This document shows positions 1 through 8,499 of a stretch of DNA of 64,000 bases, in pieces. The notes beneath the pieces were generated by a model that searched no databases, was not told the origin of the DNA, and saw only the letters and a list, made by a program, of their open reading frames with translations. The DNA is taken from contig NZ_OW485601.1 of the NCBI RefSeq assembly GCF_937425535.1, positions 1,700,501 through 1,764,500 of the forward strand, in the 5' to 3' direction. The DNA comes from Rhodovastum atsumiense. Lineage in GTDB: Bacteria; Pseudomonadota; Alphaproteobacteria; Acetobacterales; Acetobacteraceae. The translations under genes were made by a program, and so were the position numbers. The stretch's first letter is position 1. The number at the start of each line of letters is the position of its first letter.

Positions 1-351
1 GGCGGTGTAGGGCACGAAGATGCGCCGCTCCACCGCGAGTTCCGAGAGCAGACGGGAATCACCGGCATAGATGCGGCTCATCATGCGCGGCTGGTAGTTG
101 CGCAGGCCGGTCACGTCCGGCAGGTCGGCGGCAAAGCGCTGATAGGCGATGAACCCCGCCAGCACCGCGCCCGCCACGCCAAGCGTGAGCAGCCCCGCGA
201 ACAGGCCCATGATCCGCCCGATCCAGGCCAGGGCGCCCCGCGGCTTGCCCTTGCCCTTTCCCTTCCCCTGGCGCGGCGGCTGCGAGGGGGGAGGCTGCGG
301 CGTGGGAGCCGGTGGCACGAGCCTTGCACCCGCGGTCAGCTTGTCGGTCAT
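1..351 (-). CDS. mrcA: Penicillin-binding protein 1A, N-terminal fragment (runs off the window)
   Basis: The reading frame opens with ATG at 351 and stays open to base 1, giving the first 117 residues. A proline- and lysine-rich cytoplasmic tail (residues 1-37) precedes one hydrophobic membrane anchor (about 43-70). After it comes a sequence typical of the start of the periplasmic part of class A PBPs: an FAADLPDV-like stretch, then NYQPRMMSRIYAGDS and ELAVERRIFVPY. The transglycosylase and transpeptidase domains lie outside the window. Family role: glycan polymerisation and cross-linking of peptidoglycan. It is followed on the same strand side by an amidase and RNase E, an order I know from other alphaproteobacteria. 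The identity rests on the N-terminus and neighbours only. Confidence 0.8.
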   Translation of the reverse strand, partial: MTDKLTAGARLVPPAPTPQPPPSQPPRQGKGKGKGKPRGALAWIGRIMGLFAGLLTLGVAGAVLAGFIAYQRFAADLPDVTGLRNYQPRMMSRIYAGDSRLLSELAVERRIFVPYTA

Positions 352-403
352 TGTGGTTCGTCACACCTGTCTGGCTCCGCGCCACTGGCCGGCGCGGCGG
401 CGG

Positions 404-1288
404 TCATCCGGCCATGCGCCCGCCTTGCGGCGGTCCGGCCGGCGCCCCGTTGAAATAGGCATCCACGGCACGTTTCATAGCAGCCGCGATGCGTGCGCGG
501 TACTGGGGACGACGCAGGGCCGCCTCGTCCTCACGATTTGACATGAACCCCATTTCCACGAGCACGCTGGGGATATCCGCCGCCTTCAGCACGACGAAGC
601 CGGCATGCCGGGCGGGATTCTGCAGCAGGCGAAGGTCGCCCTGCAGCGCGGACACCACGCCACGCTGCATGCGCGCCGATCCGGCCCGGGTCTCCTGGCG
701 CACCAGGCTGGCCAGGATGCGCGCGACGTCGGGGGGAGCGTTGCGGAAAGCCGGGCCGCCGAAGCGGTCGGCCGCGTTTTCCCGGGTCGCGAGGGCGGCG
801 CTCTGCGCGTCCGAGGCGGTATCGGCCAGGGTGTAGACGCTGGCGCCGCGCACCCCATGGTCGCCCACCGCGTCCGCATGCATCGAGACGAACAGGCCGG
901 CGCCACGGCGCTGGGCGATCGCCACCCGCTCCTCAAGCGGAATGAACACGTCGCCCGTGCGGGTCAGCTCCACCCGGTAGCGGCCCGAGGCGAGCAACTG
1001 GCGGCGCAATTCCAGCGCCGCGGCCAGGGCGATGTGCTTTTCATAGGTGCCGGAAACGCCGGTGGCCCCCGGATCCTTGCCGCCATGGCCGGGATCGAGC
1101 AGCACCAGGGGCGGCGACAGCGTCCGCGGGGGCTGGCTCCGTGGAGGCAGGGGGGCGGAGCGCGGCAGCGCCAGGGTGGGCGCCCCGCCGAGCGCGGACC
1201 CCGGCCGGGGCGCGGCAAGCGCGTGCGCGGCCGGCAGCAGGAAGCTGGCGGCCACACCGGAACCGAGCAGGAATCGGCGGGTGATCAC
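404..1288 (-). CDS. amiC: N-acetylmuramoyl-L-alanine amidase (AmiC type)
   Basis: 294 residues from a GTG start. The N-terminus has a twin-arginine style signal (TRRFLLGSG, then a hydrophobic stretch ending AHALA), so export to the periplasm, possibly by Tat, is likely. The Amidase_3 domain starts near residue 61. Zinc ligands are His68 (DPGHGG), Glu83 and His137 (SMHADA); the catalytic glutamate is Glu245 (VLVEMGFMSN). The enzyme cuts the amide bond between MurNAc and the stem peptide, mainly during daughter-cell separation. There is no recognisable AMIN domain; the 35 residues after the signal are proline-rich linker. It lies just upstream of the PBP1A gene on the same strand and may be cotranscribed with it. 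Confidence 0.9.
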   Translation of the reverse strand: MITRRFLLGSGVAASFLLPAAHALAAPRPGSALGGAPTLALPRSAPLPPRSQPPRTLSPPLVLLDPGHGGKDPGATGVSGTYEKHIALAAALELRRQLLASGRYRVELTRTGDVFIPLEERVAIAQRRGAGLFVSMHADAVGDHGVRGASVYTLADTASDAQSAALATRENAADRFGGPAFRNAPPDVARILASLVRQETRAGSARMQRGVVSALQGDLRLLQNPARHAGFVVLKAADIPSVLVEMGFMSNREDEAALRRPQYRARIAAAMKRAVDAYFNGAPAGPPQGGRMAG

Positions 1289-2014
1289 GGGCTGAACTTC
1301 CGATGGAAGCGAGTATCTACTGCAGGTCTAACATGACCGTTCGATAACCGCAGCTTGCACATTGATGACGGCAGATTCATGTCGCGGAAATGGCATTGCC
1401 GCCATGGCTCTCCACGCTTTGCTTGCGATATGCCGGCGTTTGCTTCATCGTCTGGGCTCGCTCCGGCGCCGCGCCGGGGGGCGGCATGCCCTCCGGGTTA
1501 CGATCGGGGCTGCCTCGCCCCGTGGCCCATTGGCCGAGCAAAGGGGCACGACGGCAGCCGGATCCGTGTCGCCGCCCGTGCCGCCCCCAGAAATCCAGCC
1601 TCGTTGGACGGTCTGGGGCGACGCCCAGGTCTTTGCGCCGGCAAGATGCTCGCTATCTGCATCAGCAGGCCGCGCGGCGGGGCGAAGGGGACCGACGGAC
1701 GACGGTCGACGAGCACAGAACAACCGGGGCAGCGCGCCGTCTGGCGCGCACGGCCCGCAGACACAGGGTTTTCATGACCGCCTTCCCGCCGCTTCACCCT
1801 GAGAGGATTGCCGCCGCAAGCGGTTATCCTGCCTGCCATGCGCGCGTCGCGCGCGCAGCGGCGCCAGGGATGACGCGCGGCCGGCCGGTCAGTGCGCCCC
1901 TGCTTTCCTCCGTCCTGCCTGGTCTGCGGTCCTGCCCCCTCCCGCCCTCACTTGATTCCCGCCCCGATCGGCGCGCAACCGCGCCCGGGGCGGCGCACCG
2001 GAGCCCTGGACCGA
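1289..2014. other. 726-bp gap between divergent amiC and rne; probable promoters and rne leader
   Basis: No frame here has a recognisable protein, and the open frames on both strands are low-complexity Arg/Pro/Ala strings typical of GC-rich non-coding DNA. The gap must hold the promoters of amiC (minus) and rne (plus). In bacteria where it has been studied, RNase E limits its own mRNA through the 5' leader, so a long untranslated leader is plausible here, but no conserved leader structure could be identified by eye. Confidence 0.5.
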
Positions 2015-5000
2015 ATGACGAAACGCATGCTGATCGACGCCAGCCACGCGGAAGAAACCCGCGTGGTGGTACTGGACGGTAGCCGCCTCGAAGATTTCGA
2101 CGTCGAGACATCGACCAAGAAGCAACTGAAGGGAAATATCTATCTGGCCAAGGTGGTCCGCGTGGAGCCGAGCCTCCAGGCGGCTTTCGTGGAATACGGC
2201 GGCGGCCGCCACGGCTTCCTGGCCTTCAGCGAGATCCACCCCGACTATTACCAGATCCCGATCGCCGACCGCGAACGCCTGCTCGCCATGCAGGCCGAGG
2301 AAGCCCGCGACGAGGATGAGGACGAGGAGCCCGCTGCCCCCCCGCCCCCTCGCCGGCGCGGCGAACAGGATGATGCACCGCTCGCGGCCGCCCCGGCCGT
2401 GACGCCGGAGCCCCTGTCGGAGGAAGCGGCCCAGGCGACGGAAGCCCCCGCCCCCACCGAGCCCGCGCCGGTGGAGCCGCCCGAGGCGTCCGAAGCGACG
2501 GCAACTGCCGAACCGGCCGCGGAGCCCGCGCCGGAGGCACGGGTTGAAGCCCCCGAGGCCACGGCCCTTCCCGCGGCCGAGCCTGCGGCTGCGCCCGTGG
2601 AGCCCGAACCGGCGCAGCCCGCATCCGACGACAACGGCACTGATGCCCCCATCGCCGCGGCACCCGAGGCCCCTGCCCCTGACGACATCACAGAGGCACG
2701 CCCCCCGCGGGCACAGCCGGCATCGATGCCGCACGACGTGCGCTATGGCGAGTTCGGCGTCGGCGAAGCCAGCCTCGGTGAAATCCCCCCCGCCCCGGTG
2801 GTGAGCGGCGAGGAACCGGCGAGCGAACCGGCCCCGGCCGAGGCCGCCGATGTCGAGGAACCCGACGAGGCCGAGCCGATCCCGCACCTGCCGCCGCCCG
2901 AGACCATCGGTGGCGATGGTGGCGACGCCGACGCCGCCGAGGAAGTCACCCCCCGGCGCACGGCCCGCTTCCTGCGCAACTACCGCATCCAGGAGGTGAT
3001 CCGGCGCCGGCAGATCATGCTGGTGCAGGTGGTCAAGGAAGAGCGGGGCACCAAGGGCGCGGCGCTGACCACCTACATCTCGCTCGCCGGCCGCTATTGC
3101 GTGCTGATGCCCAACTCCCCCCGCGGCGGCGGCATCTCCCGCAAGATCACCTCGGCCGCCGATCGCAAGCGGCTCAAGGAGATCACCGCCGAGCTCGACA
3201 TCCCGCAGGGCATGGGCCTGATCGTGCGCACCGCCGGCGCCAACCGGCCCAAGCCCGAGATCAAGCGTGACTGCGAGTACCTGATGCGGCTGTGGGACGA
3301 CATCCGTGAACACACGCTGCGCTCGGTCGCGCCCGCGCTGATCTACGAGGAAGCGAGCCTGATCAAGCGCGCGATCCGCGACGTCTACTCGCGCGACATC
3401 GAGGAAATCCTCGTCGACGGCGAGGACGCGTGGCGCGCCGCCCACGATTTCATGCGCATGCTGATGCCGAGCCACGCCCGCAAGGTGCAGCTCTGGCGCC
3501 CCAATTCATATGAAGGGGGCGGGCAGCCGCTGTTCAGCCGGCACCAGGTCGAAGCGCAGCTCGACGCCATGGTCTCGCCCACGGTGCAGTTGCGCTCCGG
3601 CGGCTACCTGGTGATCAACCAGACCGAGGCCCTGGTCGCGATCGACGTCAATTCCGGCCGCTCCACCCGCGAGCGCGGCATCGAGGAGACGGCGCTGCGC
3701 ACCAACCTCGAGGCCGCCGACGAGGTGGCCCGGCAGTTGCGCCTGCGCGACCTCGCCGGCCTGATCGTCATCGACTTCATCGACATGGAGTCGAAGAAGA
3801 ACAACGCCTCGGTCGAGCGCCGGCTGAAGGAAGCACTGAAGACCGACCGCGCCCGCATCCAGGTCGGCCATATCAGCCATTTCGGCCTGCTGGAAATGAG
3901 CCGCCAGCGCCTGCGGCCCTCGCTCGCCGAGACCAGCTTCATCACCTGCCCGCACTGCAACGGGCTGGGCCAGGTCCGCAGCGTGGAGAGCAGCGCCCTG
4001 CACGTGCTGCGCGCCATCGAGGACGAGGGCGCCCGCGCCCGGGCGAGCCTGGTCATGGTGCACGTCGCCAGCCAGGTGATCATGTACATCCTCAACAACA
4101 AGCGCGAGCGGCTGGCCGAGATCGAGCAGCGCACCGGCATGCGCGTGCAATTCGCGGCGGACGAGACGCTGGTGCCGCCGCAGGTGCGCGTCGAGAAGCT
4201 GCGCGGACCGGTCATCGAGGCCGAGCGCCCCGCCCCGGCGGTCATCCCGGTCGCGCCCGCGCCGTTGCCCGAGCCCGCCGATGTCGAGGAAACGCTGATC
4301 GAGGTCGAGGAAGCCGAGGTCATCGTCGAGGCCGCCGAGAGCGCCGCGCCCGAACGGAACGGGGATGAGAGCGAACGCCGCCGGCGGCGGCGGCGGCGGC
4401 GGCGGCGCGGCGGCCGTGACGCGGCAGGCAACGGCGTGGTCTCCGGCGAGGAGACGGAAGACGGCGACGAGAGCGATGAGGAGCCCTTCCCCATCGAGGG
4501 CGCCGAGCAGCCGGATATCCCGATCGGTGCCTTCCCGGTCGTGCCCGAGCAGCCTGAATCGCTCCGCCAGTTCGCCCCGGTGGACATCCCCGAGCCGGCC
4601 GGCGTGACCGAACCTTCGGACGTCGCCGAGGTGGCAGAGATACCCGAGGCGGCAGAGGCAGTAGAGGTGGCCGCCCCCGCGGAGCAGGTTGCCGCCCCCG
4701 AACCGGTGGAAGCGGAGCCGGCCGAACCGGTCGCACCGCCACAATCGGCCGAACCGGCCGCCGCGGCCGAGCGCCCCGAAGCCGCTCCGACGGAGGAAAG
4801 CGAGGAGGAAGGCGACGCCAACCGCCGGCGTCGCGGCCGGCGCGGCGGCCGTCGCCGGCGCCGTGATGGGACCACCGAAGGCGAAGCCGAAGCCCCGCAG
4901 GCCGCGCCGGCTCCGGCGGCTGCCGCGTGGTCGGGTCCGACACCGGCCGATCCCTTCGCCGGTCACACCTACGACATCTTCGACCTGATCGAGCAGCAGG

Positions 5001-5272
5001 AGCACGCCCAGCAGGCCCCCCGGCCCGCCCCGGTTGCCGCCCCCGATGACGCCGGCGCCGAACAACCGGCCGAACCCGAGGCCCCACCGCCGGCCATCGA
5101 GGCACCGGCGCCGGAACCGGAAGCCGCGGTGGTGGCACCGGAGCCGGAAGCGGAAGCGGAAGCCGCTCCTGCGCCGTCCGAACCGGTCGTCGGTTCGGCG
5201 GTGAAGCCGGTGATCATCGGCCAGGACACGGTACCGGTCACGGAACGCAAACGGGGGTGGTGGAAACGCTGA
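2015..5272 (+). CDS. rne: Ribonuclease E
   Basis: 1085 residues from ATG 2015; the frame is open 41 codons further upstream, but MTKRMLIDASHAEETRV is the usual family start. RNase E is the endonuclease that starts mRNA decay and processes rRNA and tRNA precursors, and is the scaffold of the degradosome. The S1 domain is split: it begins near residue 35, is interrupted from about 85 to 315 by an acidic, Pro/Ala/Glu-rich insert, and resumes at RFLRNYRIQEV. Catalytic aspartates are Asp544 (AIDVNSG) and Asp587 (VIDFIDM). The Zn-link CPHC (Cys645, Cys648) holds dimers together. The C-terminal half is disordered, with two Arg-rich RNA-binding patches (about 786-800 and 935-950) and ends GWWKR, a short terminal motif seen in alphaproteobacterial RNase E. 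Confidence 0.95.
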   Translation: MTKRMLIDASHAEETRVVVLDGSRLEDFDVETSTKKQLKGNIYLAKVVRVEPSLQAAFVEYGGGRHGFLAFSEIHPDYYQIPIADRERLLAMQAEEARDEDEDEEPAAPPPPRRRGEQDDAPLAAAPAVTPEPLSEEAAQATEAPAPTEPAPVEPPEASEATATAEPAAEPAPEARVEAPEATALPAAEPAAAPVEPEPAQPASDDNGTDAPIAAAPEAPAPDDITEARPPRAQPASMPHDVRYGEFGVGEASLGEIPPAPVVSGEEPASEPAPAEAADVEEPDEAEPIPHLPPPETIGGDGGDADAAEEVTPRRTARFLRNYRIQEVIRRRQIMLVQVVKEERGTKGAALTTYISLAGRYCVLMPNSPRGGGISRKITSAADRKRLKEITAELDIPQGMGLIVRTAGANRPKPEIKRDCEYLMRLWDDIREHTLRSVAPALIYEEASLIKRAIRDVYSRDIEEILVDGEDAWRAAHDFMRMLMPSHARKVQLWRPNSYEGGGQPLFSRHQVEAQLDAMVSPTVQLRSGGYLVINQTEALVAIDVNSGRSTRERGIEETALRTNLEAADEVARQLRLRDLAGLIVIDFIDMESKKNNASVERRLKEALKTDRARIQVGHISHFGLLEMSRQRLRPSLAETSFITCPHCNGLGQVRSVESSALHVLRAIEDEGARARASLVMVHVASQVIMYILNNKRERLAEIEQRTGMRVQFAADETLVPPQVRVEKLRGPVIEAERPAPAVIPVAPAPLPEPADVEETLIEVEEAEVIVEAAESAAPERNGDESERRRRRRRRRRRGGRDAAGNGVVSGEETEDGDESDEEPFPIEGAEQPDIPIGAFPVVPEQPESLRQFAPVDIPEPAGVTEPSDVAEVAEIPEAAEAVEVAAPAEQVAAPEPVEAEPAEPVAPPQSAEPAAAAERPEAAPTEESEEEGDANRRRRGRRGGRRRRRDGTTEGEAEAPQAAPAPAAAAWSGPTPADPFAGHTYDIFDLIEQQEHAQQAPRPAPVAAPDDAGAEQPAEPEAPPPAIEAPAPEPEAAVVAPEPEAEAEAAPAPSEPVVGSAVKPVIIGQDTVPVTERKRGWWKR
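4382..4405 (+). repeat. (CGG)8 trinucleotide tract inside rne
   Basis: Eight exact CGG units, followed at once by two more CGG units after a 2-bp slip. In the rne frame this encodes most of an 11-residue arginine run in the disordered C-terminal part. Because the unit is a triplet, length changes by slippage would stay in frame and only alter the number of arginines. Confidence 0.8.
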
Positions 5273-5281
5273 ACGGGGATC

Positions 5282-5431
5282 TTGGGGCGTTGCCCCAAAC
5301 CCCACCAGGAGGCTTCGCCTCCTGGACCTCCACCAAGGGCCACAAGGCCCTTGGATCCCATTCCTTGCCGCGCAGCGAGACTGGGGTGCAGGGGCCTTAT
5401 GGCCCCTGCCGGGTCCAGGGCAGCGCCCTGG
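5282..5431 (+). repeat. Mosaic multi-hairpin element, copy 1 (five hairpins, 150 bp)
   Basis: Five consecutive hairpins: TTGGGGC-GTT-GCCCCAA (5282-5298), CCAGGAGGC-TTC-GCCTCCTGG (5305-5325), CCAAGGGCC-ACAA-GGCCCTTGG (5333-5354), CAGGGGCC-TTAT-GGCCCCTG (5389-5408) and CCAGGGC-AGC-GCCCTGG (5415-5431). A spacer between the third and fourth contains GCCGCGCAGCG (5367-5377), also present in copy 3. It fills the gap between convergent rne and the aminotransferase, so it would act as a terminator from both sides. Confidence 0.85.
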
Positions 5432-5443
5432 CCTTACTTGCCT

Positions 5444-6604
5444 TTACCGCCACCCCGCCAGCCGCGAGGCCGCCTCGGCCATATCCGCTTCCGGCCCGCA
5501 ATAGCTGAAGCGGATGAAGCGGTTGCCGCGGGCGCGGTCGAAATCGACCCCGGGTGAGGCCGCCACCCCGGCTTCCGCCAGCATGCGCGCGCAGAAGGCG
5601 CGGCTGTCATTGGTACGGTCGGTAACGTCGGCGTAGAGATAGAAGGCGCCTTCCGCCGGCGACAGCTTCGGGAATCCCGCTGCCGGCAGGCTGCGCAGCA
5701 GCAGGTCGCGCGAGCGGCGGTAGCGGGCCACGTTCGCCTGCAGTTCCGCGGTGCAGTCCATCGCCGCCTCGGCAGCCACCTGCGCGATGTGCGGCGCGCT
5801 GATGAACATGTTCTGCGCGAGGCATTCGACCGGCCGCACCAGGTCGTCGGGCAGCACCATCCAGCCGATGCGCCAGCCGGTCATCGAGAAATATTTCGAG
5901 AAGCTGTTGACCACCACCGCGCTCGGGCTGAGCGCTGCCGCGGTCGCGATCGGATTGTCGTAGGTCAGGCCGTGATAGATCTCGTCGGAAATCAGCCGGA
6001 CCCCGGCCTCGTGGCACCAGGCGGCGATGGCGGCGAGTTCGTCCGGGTGCAGCATGGTCCCGGCCGGATTGCAGGGACTGGCCACGATCAGCCCGTCCGG
6101 CCGCGGATCGAGCCGCTCCAGCATCTCGACCGTGGGCTGGAAGCGCGTCTCCGGCCCGGCCTCCAGCATCACCGGGGTGATGCCAAGGGCCGCGAGGATG
6201 TTCACGTAGGGCGGATAGAACGGCGCCGCCATGGCCACCCGGTCACCCGGATCGAAGGCGGCGAGGAAAGCCAGCGGAAACGCGCCGGACGCGCCCACCG
6301 TCACCGCGATCCGGCCCGGGGCGATATCGGCGCCGTACCAGTCGGCGTAGTGCCGGGCGATGCGGGTACGCAACGAACGCAGGCCGAGCGCCTCGGTATA
6401 GCCCATCGGCGCGCCGGCCTGCAGCGCGGCAGCAGCGGCCGCAACCGCGCCGGCGGGGGCGCCGGTGCCGGGCTGGCCGACTTCCATGCGGATCACGTGC
6501 GGCGCGCCGGGTGGCAGCGCCGCCTGGCGCGCATTCGCCGCGGTGATGACGTCCATGACAATGAACGGCGGCGCCTCGGCGCCGCGGCCGATCTTGAGCG
6601 CCAT
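5444..6604 (-). CDS. Class I/II PLP-dependent aminotransferase
   Basis: 386 residues. An in-frame TTG lies one codon upstream at 6607, but the ATG at 6604 overlaps the stop of the upstream gene (TGATG) and is the better start. Fold-type I landmarks: VGQPGTGAP near the N-terminus, a GASGAF-type cofactor loop, ASPCNPAG (substrate/PLP Asn), DEIYHGL (PLP Asp) and the Schiff-base lysine in NSFSKYFSMTGWR, with the terminal phosphate-binding Arg in the same motif. Substrate is probably aspartate or another small amino acid with an oxo-acid acceptor; I cannot specify it. It is translationally coupled to the gamma-glutamyltransferase-like gene. Confidence 0.9.
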   Translation of the reverse strand: MALKIGRGAEAPPFIVMDVITAANARQAALPPGAPHVIRMEVGQPGTGAPAGAVAAAAAALQAGAPMGYTEALGLRSLRTRIARHYADWYGADIAPGRIAVTVGASGAFPLAFLAAFDPGDRVAMAAPFYPPYVNILAALGITPVMLEAGPETRFQPTVEMLERLDPRPDGLIVASPCNPAGTMLHPDELAAIAAWCHEAGVRLISDEIYHGLTYDNPIATAAALSPSAVVVNSFSKYFSMTGWRIGWMVLPDDLVRPVECLAQNMFISAPHIAQVAAEAAMDCTAELQANVARYRRSRDLLLRSLPAAGFPKLSPAEGAFYLYADVTDRTNDSRAFCARMLAEAGVAASPGVDFDRARGNRFIRFSYCGPEADMAEAASRLAGWR

Positions 6605-8214
6605 CAATCCCCCCCGATCGCCAGGCCTGACCCGCGCGGGTCGGTGGCCCAGGCACAGCTCGTTTGCGACTCCGGCAGCAGTCCCGGGCAGGCGATGGCA
6701 TTGGTGCGGCCCGGCTCCGGCACCGCGCGCGGGACCGGCGCCGTGGGGTCCACCACCGGGGCCGCGGAATCGATGATATTGGAGAGGGCGGCATTGCTGC
6801 CGGAGGGCGGCGCCATAAAGGCCTTGCCGGTGCCCCGCGGCCCGAGCGCCTGCACCATCCCGCTCGCCACCGCCAGGGCCGCCGCTTCCTGGCCCGAGCC
6901 GCCGATCGCCGCGTGGAAGGCGTGCACGTAGGGATTCCAGGCCAGCGCCGCCGCCAGCAGCGGCGGCGGCATCCAGGCCGGCGAGGCCCCCAGCACGATG
7001 CCGGTCCCCGGGGCGATCCGCCCGGTGCCGAACAGGTTGTTCATGGTCATGGCGCAGACCACCGCGCGGCCGTCGCGATCGAGGGTGACGAAGCTGGTGG
7101 ACGCCGGCAGCGGCGGCAGCGTGCCGGCCGGCAGCGAGGCGTTGAGCAAGGTGGCCGGGTCCGCCGCGCCACGGGAAGCGCGCCAGGCGGCGGCCACCGC
7201 GACGGCGCGGGCCTGCGCCGCATCAATCCCGGCCGGGTCGCGCCGCAACAGCTGGAAGGCAGCGTCGGCGGCCAGGCCGCCATCGGCCGGCGGCGGCAGG
7301 AAGGCGACCTGGCTGTTGCGCAGCCCGTCGGTGACCAGCGCCGGTTCGGTGCGGGGCAGGCTGGCGCGCAGGGCGGCAGGCTGGACGCCGCCGCCGGCCT
7401 GCTGGCTGGCGGCGGCAAACCGGGCGGCGAGCCCGCCGATATACAGGTCACCCACCCCGGCCACGCGCAATTGTGCCAGCGTGGCGCCGAGATCGGGCTG
7501 CATCAGCGTCATGCCCTCGGCCAGCGGCTTGCCATCCGGCTGGAAGAACACCGCGCGGGCCTGCGGGTCGCCGGACAGCGGCCCGGCCACCACCTCGAGA
7601 TCGCGGATAAAGGCGCGGCTGGCGGGAATGCCGAAGCGGGCCGACTGCTCGGCATAGACGGTGAGCGATTCGAAGGGCCGGCGCCCGTAGCGGGCACTGA
7701 GCGCGAACAGCCCGCGCGGGACCATCGGCACCGCCGCCGGCCGGTCGCCACTGCCGCCGCCCGGCGGCACCACGAACAGGATCGCCTCCGGCACGCCGCC
7801 ATTGACGCTCTTCGGGTCGGGATCATAGGCGAGGCAGGCGCCGCCGCCGCCCAGCCCCGCGCGCGAGGGCAGCGTGACCGTCAGCATGAACCCGAGCGCC
7901 ACCGCCGCGTCCGCGGCATTGCCGCCGGAGGACAGCACCTCCCGCGCCACCAGCGCCGCCCGCGGCTCGTCGGCCACCACGCCGCCGAGAAAGCCCTTCA
8001 CATAGCCGGGCGTCCCCGCCTGCGGACCGCCGTTGCCGGTCAGGATGTCGCCGACCGAGGTCGCGGCCGAATCGATGGTCGAGCACCCCGATCCGGCCAG
8101 AGCGACGGCCAGCAGCAGAGCGCCGGCCAGCCCGCGCCGCCCGGCCCGGCGTCGCCCGCCCTGGCTGCGGCCCGTCGGCTCGCCGCAGGGCGCCCCTGGA
8201 AAACTGGCTGTCAT
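6604..8214 (-). CDS. Gamma-glutamyltransferase-family lipoprotein
   Basis: 536 residues from ATG 8214. The start follows a basic stretch, a hydrophobic segment and AGSGC-STID, a loose lipobox, suggesting an envelope lipoprotein. The Ntn-hydrolase fold is evident: SSGGNAADAAVALGFML near the start, GLGGGG, a YAEQSARFGIPAS-type helix, and the MNNLFGTGRIAPGTGIVL block that follows the nucleophile in GGT. The residue aligning with the autoprocessing Thr of Escherichia coli GGT is Ser372 (AST-SFVTLD, with Thr373 next). Whether it matures or transfers gamma-glutamyl groups is therefore uncertain. The extreme 5' end overlaps a protease remnant on the other strand, so the present start may be a recent one. 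It ends in TGATG with the aminotransferase. Confidence 0.8.
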   Translation of the reverse strand: MTASFPGAPCGEPTGRSQGGRRRAGRRGLAGALLLAVALAGSGCSTIDSAATSVGDILTGNGGPQAGTPGYVKGFLGGVVADEPRAALVAREVLSSGGNAADAAVALGFMLTVTLPSRAGLGGGGACLAYDPDPKSVNGGVPEAILFVVPPGGGSGDRPAAVPMVPRGLFALSARYGRRPFESLTVYAEQSARFGIPASRAFIRDLEVVAGPLSGDPQARAVFFQPDGKPLAEGMTLMQPDLGATLAQLRVAGVGDLYIGGLAARFAAASQQAGGGVQPAALRASLPRTEPALVTDGLRNSQVAFLPPPADGGLAADAAFQLLRRDPAGIDAAQARAVAVAAAWRASRGAADPATLLNASLPAGTLPPLPASTSFVTLDRDGRAVVCAMTMNNLFGTGRIAPGTGIVLGASPAWMPPPLLAAALAWNPYVHAFHAAIGGSGQEAAALAVASGMVQALGPRGTGKAFMAPPSGSNAALSNIIDSAAPVVDPTAPVPRAVPEPGRTNAIACPGLLPESQTSCAWATDPRGSGLAIGGD

Positions 8215-8359
8215 CCGCGACGCCGAGACCAAGACGCTGCTGCGCACCTGTGCCAACCCCTTGTTCCGCGCGGCCGGCCTCGACGTGAACCTGGTCCGCA
8301 TCATCGTGACGAGGGACGTTGCCATAAACTCGTTCGTGAGCACCGGCAATCGGCTGTTC
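8204..8359 (+). pseudogene. Remnant of an M48-family metalloprotease (N-terminal stump)
   Basis: In the plus frame that includes 8204, about 52 codons read LAVIRDAETKTLLRTCANP, then LFRAAGLDVNLVRIIVTRD and VAINSFVSTGNRLF. From memory this matches the segment that follows the signal peptide in M48 (BepA/YfgC-like) peptidases, where RDAE, the NP.FRAAGL block and the N-FV--G-R-F block are conserved and are followed by INTGL and the HEXGH zinc site. Here the match stops at 8359 and no HEXGH follows; there is no start codon or signal peptide either. In related genomes I recall an M48 gene directly upstream of the DsbA-family gene, the position seen here. I infer that both ends of the gene were deleted. 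Confidence 0.65.
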
Positions 8360-8499
8360 GCGGGTCCTCGACACACGGCGGCAGGCATCCCCCCACAATC
8401 GGCGCTTGCACGCGGGCACCGGGGCGTCGATTCCTGGCGCCGGCGCACATCCCGCTGCCGGCGGCGGCGCCACCCAGAACGAACCGGAAGGGATTCCGC

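Noticed and set aside
1889-3475. Long open frame on the minus strand over rne, and similar long antisense frames over many genes
   Set aside because: GC-rich third positions leave antisense and shifted frames open. The encoded sequences are Arg/Gly/His/Pro strings without domain character, and the plus-strand protein is certain.
5282-5431. CRISPR-like or tandem repeat array
   Set aside because: Stems differ from one another and there are no equal direct repeats with unique spacers; it is a row of hairpins.
6605-6607. TTG start one codon before the aminotransferase ATG
   Set aside because: The ATG forms a TGATG overlap with the upstream stop, which is the usual coupled start.
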